Of a stretch of DNA of 36,081 nt, positions 20,437 through 29,511 are shown in pieces (positions within the stretch are counted from its first letter, which is position 1; the number at the start of each line of letters is the position of its first letter). A program made the translations under genes and the position numbers. The notes under the pieces were generated by a model. The model was not told where the DNA came from and made no database searches. It saw nothing but the letters and a program-made list of their open reading frames with translations. Source of the stretch: Conoideocrella luteorostrata. Its lineage: Eukaryota; Ascomycota; Sordariomycetes; Hypocreales; Clavicipitaceae. The stretch spans positions 1-36,081 of the forward strand of contig JASWJB010000381.1 in assembly GCA_032433595.1 (NCBI GenBank), in the 5' to 3' direction.

Positions 20437-22471
20437 TATGGCAGCTTTGTCGTTGATTGGTGTTCGAAAAATTTGCACGTCGGTGACAACTTTAGTTGGT
20501 GATGGAACAAATGCGATGCGATGAATGAGCTTGGTGGCAGGTATGCAGGTATGCAGGTACGCAGATATGTGTATATGATGAAAGGTTGAATCAAGAGAGG
20601 TGTCAAGTTCCAGGTTGACCCGGAAGCTACGCAATGGCTATGGACAAAGTGGGGAGCAGAAGCGAGGTGTTGTGGCCAAGTGGGCAACTCGGCTGCTTAT
20701 CAGCGGCCAAGTGCACACACAGGAGTTCAGGCGTCAGTGGCTTGTGACAGACATCTGGTCGTACCTGGAGGATTGTGGGAGCGCAGAGATAACTAATACG
20801 GAGTAGTATTTGCAAGGGCAAGACAGAACCTCCGGATGGATCCCTCCCTCCGTACGGAGTACGAACTAGTTTGTTAGTTCGAAGCCAGCCTGCCAGCTTG
20901 GCCTGTCGAGAGTTGGATTCACTTTGCGAACGACTGATTCGTTCCCAGAGCTGCACTACGGCAGGGCAACCCACAGAAAGACGTCCCTCCCCGGCTTGGT
21001 GCCTCGCCCACAGGTGCGCTAGTGCAAGCTCGATTTGACAAGGTTCTAAATATCTAGGTAGTTAGTGAACTAACTACTAGTACGGAGTACACTCTGTTGT
21101 ACGGAGTAGGGAGTACACATTATCTTGGCTGCAGACTCCAAGACATCAAAATAACGTCAAGACCAGCATGCTCATGCAATCATGTTAGAAGCCGCTTCTC
21201 CATACACTAATGTACGTCGATTATTACCGCACACAACCTTGCCTATTCGTCGCAATGCTAATCTGAAATGCCCGCTCATCGTCATATGTTATGTCCACGT
21301 CTGTCGCCATTCAAAAGTCAAGGGCGAGGACTGGCCGGTGTACCGCCGGCAAAGCGCTGTATTGAAGCTACCCCAATATGCTTAGCATACTAGAGCATAG
21401 GTTCAAGTATGTACGCGCAGATTCTCCAGAGTCTCTGTCCTATTCGATCCTGATCTAATGAAAAGACTACTAAAATCGTAACAACAATGTTGAAAATAGC
21501 ACTTGTTAATCTCTCAACCAGGAGGCTCGCTCGATAGGGCTGACCGGCGCTCTATTCTCTTGTAACTGCGGAGTACTACGTGCGCTTATGGGGACTGGAT
21601 GCGTCCACGGCATGAAATTACACAAACGACATTTATAAGAAGCTAAGAAAGATTTCGCTTTCCGTTCTTGTGAATACCTGGCCGGTGAAGTTTGCGGTAT
21701 CTCAATGGTGCACTGGCTGATAATCCTCCAGGACGACTTTACCATACATGGGTAATGGACTCTATTCAGGCAGCCCCAATGCTTGCTAGTAGTACTGGCA
21801 CTTGGCCAAAGTCTAGTTCAAATGCATGCCCACAACAACAGTAATCGAAATGCCGTCTAATTTGCACTCCGGCCCCGTGCATATCCTGTGAGACTCGGGT
21901 TCTCACTGCGATGTTGTCTTACCTGCAAAAGTACCACGCATCACTGTCGTAGCAGGTACTCCGTCCGCTGCGCTGGAATCTCACCTAATTTGTTTGCGAG
22001 CCTGCTTACCTAAATGGGTCTAAAGTTTTGTTTTGTTTTCTGCTGCGGTACCCCACTTGCCCACCTGGAGCTGCACCTCAGACGTTGTTTGGTTGCCTGT
22101 GTTTTTACTGTGGGACGCACCTGCCTGCCTCTGCCCTCTCCTGCCCGCCTCGCACCTACCACCCAGCCCGCTTTTCCTGTACATCCTGTCTCCTCTTCCC
22201 GTTGGCCTCGCAACAGAAAACAACACCAACATCTACTGCATGTCGACAATTGACGAACCACGAGGCGCGCGCAATCAGACAATCTACTGCATTTGATCCT
22301 TGCGCGGGATTGCTCCGGCCTTGCGCTTGTTCATAATTTCTTCTTTTTGGACTTTTTTTTTGGACATCTCTTTTCTTGCCACAGAGTCGCCAGCCAAAAA
22401 CCTCTGGTGTTTCTCGCTCTGTCAGCCAATGTTTGTTGTTCGGTAGCTGACCAGATTCATAACACAGCAGT
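20437..22471. promoter_or_regulatory. Divergent 2-kb region between yop1 and the RFX gene
   Basis: Both promoters and the leader of the RFX mRNA must lie here. The half nearer yop1 contains four exact TACGGAGTA copies within about 310 bp (20797, 20853, 21081, 21100) and two strong inverted repeats (20862-20881 and 21058-21077). The half nearer the RFX gene is pyrimidine-rich (22100-22440), as fungal promoters and leaders often are. Overlapping small frames at 22014-22336 reflect that low-complexity composition and are not called as genes. Confidence 0.55.
20797..21108. repeat. Cluster of TACGGAGTA motifs with TAGTTAGT-type inverted repeats
   Basis: Exact 9-mers lie at 20797-20805, 20853-20861, 21081-21089 and 21100-21108, all in the same orientation. 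Two hairpins sit next to them: CGAACTA-GTTTGT-TAGTTCG (20862-20881, actual arms 20862-20868 and 20875-20881) and GTAGTTAGT-GA-ACTAACTAC (21058-21077, 9-bp arms). The combination recurs at 11664-11698, where ACTAACTA follows two motif copies. Confidence 0.8.
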
Positions 22472-25169
22472 ATGGAGCAAGGTATGTCTGTCGTCGTTAG
22501 CTTCACCTTACTCTAAGTCAAAACCCAAAATAAATGCAAAACAACGTCAATCGCACATGAACGTGCGTATGGGAGCGTGCTCTAACTTCTTACTTTTTCC
22601 TTCTTTCCTTTGCAGACAATCAAGCGGCGCGTGCAGCCGTCAAGTCGAGGAAGCGACCACAATCCCGCGCCTCGACCACATCCATTCACAGCGCCACGAC
22701 GCAACCAACCATGGATCAGTCTGGATTTGCGGACTCGTCTTCCATGTATGCTGGTCAATGGATTTCTAACGATCACGCCCACGCAAAGGATATCGCCCAA
22801 GCACAGCAAATGTCTCCAGAAGACATGATTATCCACGCCGCAACCCATATGCAAACGGCGAACCACGACTTTTCCATGGACGCATCTTTGGGAACCGCCA
22901 TGGGACATCATCACCACATCCAATACCAGCAGCAACAGCAACAACACGCCATGTCCAGGCACCCCCTTCCTGCCGATCAATATGCTGCAGCTAGCGCGAA
23001 TTTCACTGGAGATAGCCAGATGCTCGACCGTGACGATAACGAGGATGGCGATTCCATACATGGGCCTGTTGGGGCGGCAAAACCGGCCACGGCACGATCT
23101 AGTGCCAATAACGAGCTCGAAATGAGGCAACTCTTCACCGCCAACCGCCATCGCCATCTTCAAGACGTGGCCGGTGAACTTCACGGAAATGAGCGTGGCC
23201 CCAATTCGGAGCGAACTCGTCAAGTTTTTGCCATGTTGTGGTATGTAGAAAACTGTGCGGGCAAGACACAAATGATGATACAAAGATGCTAATGCTATCA
23301 TACAGGATCAATTCTGTTTGTTCCAAAGGCAAAGGATCCGTGCCGCGTGGTCGAGTCTATGCCAACTATGCATCACGATGTGCCACCGAAAGAATCACGG
23401 TCCTGAACCCTGCTAGCTTCGGGAAGTTAGTTCGCGTACTCTTCCCCGGTCTCAAGACTCGTCGTCTCGGTGTCCGAGGAGAATCAAAGTATCACTATGT
23501 CAATTTTTCCCTCATCGATGATCAGCCGGATTTGAGGGAATCGCAACCGCCAGTACCGAGGCCACTTCCCGAAGCCAAGAGCTTCTCACAATCCTTGAAG
23601 TATGTGAACAGAACTATGCGGAGAGTCTTTCTGTCTCGGCATTAATACTAATTTAGCACTAGCTCAATCGACATGAGCAACACTGCTCCCCGGGACTCAC
23701 TGCCCTCTCCTAAAGAAGCACGCCAAATCTTGAAAGGCTCCAATCAAAATAAGACTGTTGGCAGGTCGCACAGCTTTTACAACCTGCCCGACTTAGCTAG
23801 TATTGACAACATCCGCACAACATCGACCAAAACGGAGTTTGAGCTCTCCTTTCTTACCGCAGACGACGACGCCGTTAGTCAATCTGAAATACTGGCCCTT
23901 CCTGCTATTGAATTGTATCTACCGCAAGGGACAGATCCCGATGCCGCTAAGTCATTATCGGCTTTATATCGGTCACATTGTACATCACTTGTTGAATGTA
24001 TCCGGTACTGCCGGGAAAAGACGTTCTTCCACCTGTATACTTCCTTCCAAGGCACTTTGACCATGCCTGTTCAGAAATTGTTTGGAAATCCCGCTTTGGC
24101 ATCGTGGATAGAGGGATGCGACTATGTATTGTATCAGCGTATGATGAGCATCATCTCTGGGCTGACTCTGCAGGTCGTGCCCAAACAGGTCCTTGATACC
24201 CTTCGCAACATCTCTGAGAGGCTGGTAACACATATCCGTGAGTCTTTCCAAGGACAGCCTCAACATGTTCTTTCTGCCAAGGAAGCACCTGCAGCGATCT
24301 TCTCCGGATTGATAGATCGAGCCCTACGCGTGAACCTGACAGCGCATGCCGCTGCGAACATGTTATCGAATCCTGCCAACAGAGATCAGATGTATGTTGA
24401 TTGGATCACTATGATCCGAGCACGGAAAGTTGCTGAGTGCGTGCCCACACGTGGCATGGACGATGTCGTGGATGTACTGATCACCGAGATGCGAGATCTG
24501 CTGGATCCTATGAACGTCCCCTGGGAGGTCGAGTGCCTTACAATCTACGGCGACGTCCTCACCCGAAGTGGTAGACAACCAGAGGATAATGCTGGGGTCA
24601 ACTCGACTGGCCAGAATGTTTTAGAAAGATGGGTCAACTTCCTTCAACATTTGCCGAACAAATTTTCCTATGCTTCGCACACTGATATTGTCTGGTGTGT
24701 TGAGCGGGTCGGGACATCGGTTATGCGAGACCTCACCCTTGCACAGGGCAAAAGCTTTGGCTCCTGGTGGGTGACAAAGACTTGGGTTGATGAGATGGTA
24801 TGCTTCTTGGCAGAGCAAGGTGGCTTTATGAAGCAAAAGGCTCGTCCGCAACAAAGCACCAGCACTGGCGCCGATGCCGAAACAGCAGAAAAGGATACTA
24901 GCCGTCAAAATTCCCGGTACAGTAGCGGCAGCGATGACATAAATTTGTCAAATGTTTCTCAATCACAGCCGGGAAGAGCACCGTTCCCACCTCCACCAAG
25001 CACGAATCAAGCATCAGTGGGAGTTAGCGGTGGAGATCCTCATGACGATAGCGGGATCGGTATCCGAACGCCGGAAGAAGACTTTCCAATGGACAAGTTT
25101 GCTTTCGCGGGAACTGAAAATGTAGGAATGACTGCTGGAGCAGAATTAAGCACCGGAGCAGAGTTATAG
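22472..25169 (+). CDS. RFX-family winged-helix transcription factor
   Basis: Four exons: 22472-22481, 22616-23240, 23306-23599 and 23657-25169, 813 residues. The first exon is only 10 nt (ATG GAG CAA G). A start at the in-frame ATG 22711 (MDQSGFADSS) is an alternative that would drop 35 residues. The N-terminus has a His/Gln-rich run (about 102-115). The RFX DNA-binding domain spans about residues 195-290 and includes MLWINSVCSKGKGSVPRGRVYANY, NPASFGKLVRVLFPGLKTRRLGVRGESKYHY. A long helical C-terminal region with a dimerisation-like segment and a Ser/Pro-rich tail follow. Fungal relatives are yeast Crt1/Rfx1 (DNA-damage response repressor) and Acremonium CPCR1 (cephalosporin regulator). Target genes here are unknown. 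Confidence 0.9.
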
Positions 25170-26592
25170 GTGTATTCAGGGTCGGCGCAATTCGTTATTG
25201 GAAGGCATGAATAGGCGGCGTTTGGCGGGTCACTTGGGATAGGGTCTTTTCTAATACCCAGTTATCACTTTTCTTTCTTCTTTACAACAGAAACAAAAAC
25301 TAATCAAGACATGACCGGGATGATGATCGGACGAAGACATGACAGCTTGTATGGGCTTGACTGAAAAGACTAAGGTTTATTCATTCTATTCACAAGCAAG
25401 AGACGGATTTTTTTTTCTGGAATCTGGATTATTGTCTTGTTAGTCAACGACTACAGATTTTGAGTGGAGATTCTTGTCCTAGCTGTACCGATATTCTTGT
25501 TTGCAATTGGTTGGTTGTGACGCTGCTTATGGAGATGTATGCAAACAATATACATAAATCATTCGTCGAGGCTAAGAGCATGTGCGCAGGAGGGCGCATG
25601 ATGGAGCTTTACTTAATCGTTGGATTGCATCCTGTCATTCGGACCGTCCCAAGAGTAATACGAGTGCCTGTTGAAGTGATGTATCGTACCCAGAATTCGG
25701 CAAATGAAAATCGGCGATTATGAAGAGAGCGGCCCCCAAGAAGCTGCTGTCAGTGGATGCCACGGGCTGGAAGAAGGGCCGGGCTGACAGCCTACCTAGA
25801 GGAATTTGTGACTAATCCATGGGTTGCGGAATATAGCAGTGAGTTAGTTGGGCGGTTCGTGCAAGCTCTGCAGCAAAGATTGCGCCATGTGTAAAAAAAC
25901 ATCATCCAAAATATAATGCCACCGATTCTGATTGGTCGGACGCGGCCAGGCGGTTACTGTCCCTCTAGCGCATCTCATGCCCCAGAGAGGAGTCTCTACA
26001 CCGTATTCTAGTATACGGAGCGCGTGAGTCTAATTAATCTACAACGTCTATGGGCCACGAATCACTTTGTACGAAAAGGTAGTAACGTTAGTAATTTAGA
26101 CATTCGGGTGGCATCAATGAGCCAACTCCAGCAGAGCCGATTAACATGGAAGGAGAGCACTGCTCCGGAGCTCCACTTGCAGCCAGCCGCTAACGGTCCG
26201 GTAGCGCCTTAACTAGCTACTCATGTTGGTTTCTGCACTTGGGACCAGGTTCCGGATTCAACTTTTATTACTCACTCACTCACTCACTCACTCACTCACT
26301 CGCTCGCTCGCTCACTCACTCAGACAATCATTTACTTGCTGTTCTTCTTCCAGCAAGACCAAGTCAACTGCTACGTTTTGACATATACCTATAGCGGTCT
26401 AAGCGAGGTGCTGCTTTTTTTTTTTTGGGCTATTTATATTAATAACTACAACTTTGGCATTGCGTATGTTCATTCCTAACTAGGACATAAGAATCTTAAA
26501 CAACTTTTTTTCTCGCTTCCCGCATCCACAGGTCCGGTTCCGGCCCGTCCCACTGAACAACTCAGCGCTGGAGAAGGCAACGACAGAACGAA
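25170..26592. promoter_or_regulatory. Upstream region of the aspartate kinase gene
   Basis: 1.4 kb from the RFX gene stop to the aspartate kinase ATG. It includes an inverted CCAAT box (ATTGG at 25931-25935), a TACGGAGCG variant near 26014, a (ACTC)13-type repeat (26270-26321) and a T-run near 26416. No perfect Gcn4/CpcA site (TGASTCA) was noticed. No gene recognised; short frames lack any family resemblance. Confidence 0.45.
26270..26321. repeat. Tetranucleotide repeat (ACTC)8(GCTC)3(ACTC)2
   Basis: Thirteen uninterrupted 4-bp units, 52 bp, about 270 bp upstream of the aspartate kinase start. The GCTC block inside shows a change of A to G that has itself been duplicated. The complement reads as overlapping TGAGTGAG, close to but not matching the Gcn4-type TGAGTCA. 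Confidence 0.9.
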
Positions 26593-28610
26593 ATGGGGAG
26601 CTCGGCTCACAACAATACTTCAGAGAAGGGCTGGGTAGTCCAGAAATTTGGAGGAACGAGTGTCGGCAAGTTTCCAGACAAGGTACATTAATATTTTCTT
26701 TCATGTTTGCTACATATTGGCCAAGTTGGATGAGTGCAAGTAACTGACTTACCCTCTCAGATTGCCCGGGATATTGTCAAGTATGTTGGCATGCAGCGAC
26801 GATTGATGCCTCGATTCGAGTGCAAAACTAGTTCTTTATGCAGCAAATCTAACATTTGGTAGACCTACCTTGTCAAAAAATCGCGTTGTCGTTGTGTGCT
26901 CGGCCAGAAGTACGGGAAAGAAAGCTGAAGGCACAACGAGCCGGTGAGTCAGCCATGTGCTAAATTTATTGCAGACCTCGGCGTGTCAGGTCGCAATTGA
27001 TTTTACTTTGAAAAAGGGGAGAGAAAGTGCGCACTCGAGTGCTGATAATCCAGCTTCCAGGCTACTCGCTGTCTACAAGAAATTAAAGGATGTCGGCCTG
27101 GCCTACGCTACGGGCTCGCACGACGAGCAAGTGGCCCTCATTGAGCAAGCCAAGGGACTAATTACAGATATTTGCAACGACCACGTCTTTGCGGCCGAGG
27201 CGTTTGTTCAAGATCCTAGTCTAAGAGAATCTCTTGCCCGCAAGATCGAAGCGGAATGTCATGAACTCATTGAATACATCGTCGCCGCGAAACGCTTCAA
27301 CCTTGAAATAAACTCAAGGGCCAAGGACCGTGTCATCAGCTTTGGTGAGAGGCTTGCATGCCTGTTTATGACGGTCCTCCTACAGGATGTTGTAAGTTTC
27401 ACTGGCGCTTTCCGGCTTTTTCCATCGCTACGATTCCGATTCCTTGTTGTAATGTTCATTTTCCGTCACATGTCACAGGCTAATATGCAAGCCCGGCTTG
27501 GGGCGTCCTTGCGGTACAGGGAGTTGATGCAGAATACGTTGATCTCTGTGATACACTGCACTACGACGCTGCGGCGCATTTGGATGCGAGCTTCTACAAG
27601 TCTGCCTCTAAAGCCTTTAGCAGGAAGCTTGAGGCGTGTGGTGCCCGAGTACCGGTAGTAACGGGCTTTTTCGGCAACGTTCCTGGCAGTCTCATCGATG
27701 GCGATATCGGACGCGGCTATACGGATCTATGTGCTGGCCTATGTGCAGTTGGACTGAACGCAGAGGAGCTCCAAATCTGGAAGGAGGTCGACGGCATTTT
27801 CACGGCTGATCCTTCCAAGGTGCCCACGGCCCGGTTGTTGCCGTCCATCACCCCGTCAGAGGCAGCTGAATTAACCTTTTACGGGTCGGAGGTCATTCAC
27901 CACCTCACCATGGATCAAGTTATTCACGCTGAGCCCCCGATTCCAATCCGCATCAAGAACGTAAAGAATCCTCGTGGAAACGGCACCATTGTGGTTCCAA
28001 ATCCTGTGCTCTCTGCAAGTCACCAGCTCCATCGCAGCAGTCCCTCACAAGTACAAGTGCAGTCTGTGAAGTCTCCCAAGCGTCCTACTGCCGTGACGAT
28101 TAAAGATCACATCAGCGTCATAAACGTTCACTCCAATAAGCGGTCCATTTCACACGGTTTCTTTGCGCGAGTGTTCTCTATCCTTGACAAGTATGCCATT
28201 TCAGTCGATCTGATCTCCACGTCTGAAGTTCACGTATCACTAGCGATTCACTCTGGAAGCACACGCGTCGACAACTTTGCCAATGCTAAACAGAGCCTCG
28301 CAGAGTGTGGTGAAGTTAGTGTCCTATCTGACATGGCGATTCTTAGCCTTGTTGGGGCGGACATGAAAAACATGATCGGGGTTGCTGGTCGGATGTTCTC
28401 AACGCTTGGTGAGCACAGAGTCAACTTGGAAATGATTTCTCAGGGTGAGTGGCGTGCCAAAGTCGGAGTTTTACCACGTCTAGCATCATTATTAACACAA
28501 ATATGACTGCAGGTGCTAGTGAGATCAACATATCCTGCGTCATCAACGCGCGAGACGCAACACGAGCTATGAATGTCTTACACACTCACTTGTTTACGTT
28601 TCTCGAGTAA
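26593..28610 (+). CDS. hom3: Aspartate kinase (first step of threonine, methionine and isoleucine synthesis)
   Basis: Six exons: 26593-26682, 26761-26780, 26863-26943, 27061-27391, 27520-28444 and 28513-28610, 514 residues. The N-terminal kinase motif WVVQKFGGTSVGK is at residues 14-26, then VVVVCSARS and EGTTSRLL (spanning the intron 26944-27060), then GERLACLFMT. Further on are FTADPSKVP-type substrate-binding residues and GRGYTDLCA. The C-terminus has two ACT regulatory domains (from about residue 373: INVHSNKRSISHGFFARVF and LVGADMKNMIGVAGRMFSTL), ending in ISQGASEINISCVI. The enzyme phosphorylates aspartate in the cytosol. In fungi it is feedback-inhibited by threonine and controlled by Gcn4/CpcA. 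Near residue 300 the usual yeast IHPFTMEQVI reads IHHLTMDQVI and the following segment is one residue longer. Exon 2 is only 20 nt; all phases agree. Confidence 0.93.
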
Positions 28611-29511
28611 GACCATGATCTGAAAGGGTGATAAAGCGGTAAGTGTTCTATGGACGGGCAAGACGCTCCGACCTTTAATACTTTAAGTCAACTCGAAGGG
28701 AGGTCAGCTGAGCGCATCGTAGTGATGTAAAAATACATAGGTAGATCATATTGAGTAAAGCATTATTTCATGGGGCTTCGAAGAATTAGAGTTTGGTTAC
28801 GATGTAGGAGGATCTCTGATATATTTTACAAAGTATTTGCTAGTAAAAGTATGAGTTGGAAAGGTCATGAAGCGGAGTTTTCGGAATGGAGTTTCAGTGC
28901 GCTATAGTATATTCAACACGAATGTTGTCCACAAGCTGATGTCGTGATAAGTGAATATCATTCGTAGTGTGCTCCACATAATCCACCTGCGGCTTCATGC
29001 GTAGAAGACAAAGAAATTAAAAACGATCTCACTGGAAATAAAAGAGCAAATCCAATCAAGATCAACAGTGCCAGAGATTGAAATCTCCATTTCCCACACG
29101 AGCAAATCTGTCCAGGGTAGCTGGGGAATACCCTACTACGTCACGGAGGCTCAAGTGGGGCGGTTTGCTCCGAGACTCAGCTGGACAACGTACCGGATGG
29201 CTTGGTCGTTGACAGGCTGGCTACCTTTACCTCAGAAGCCGCGACAGGGATCCTTGTCGACGCTCAAGACGGCAGAGGGATGTAGATGAAGAACGTGGCA
29301 CCTCGTAATTGATTCTGCAACTGTCCGGAGGGTTCCAATCACTTGAACTTGCGCAGAGCCAAAAAAGCCATGCCTCCGTGGTCAACGCCTGGGCTATAGC
29401 GACGTACGACTGACGCTGCTATTATATTGCCCGCGAGCTCCTTAAGAGACTAGAGTCGAGAGACGGTTCATCTTCTAGCATATACCGGAAAACTTCCCAG
29501 TCGCTTCAGCA
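28611..29511. promoter_or_regulatory. Upstream region of the rcy1-like gene
   Basis: 901 bp between two plus-strand genes, holding the aspartate kinase 3' UTR and the rcy1 promoter. A 73-codon frame at 29068-29289 shows no recognisable domain. No notable repeat seen. Confidence 0.4.

Noticed and set aside
22014..22336. Several overlapping 70-100-codon frames on both strands upstream of the RFX gene
   Set aside because: They arise from pyrimidine-rich low-complexity sequence; all frames are open together, which argues against coding.
26957..27060. Reading the aspartate kinase frame upstream of 27061 as coding
   Set aside because: The segment is intronic: the spliced frame from 26943 meets TGA at once if read through, and the junction to 27061 restores TTSRLLAVYKKL in phase.
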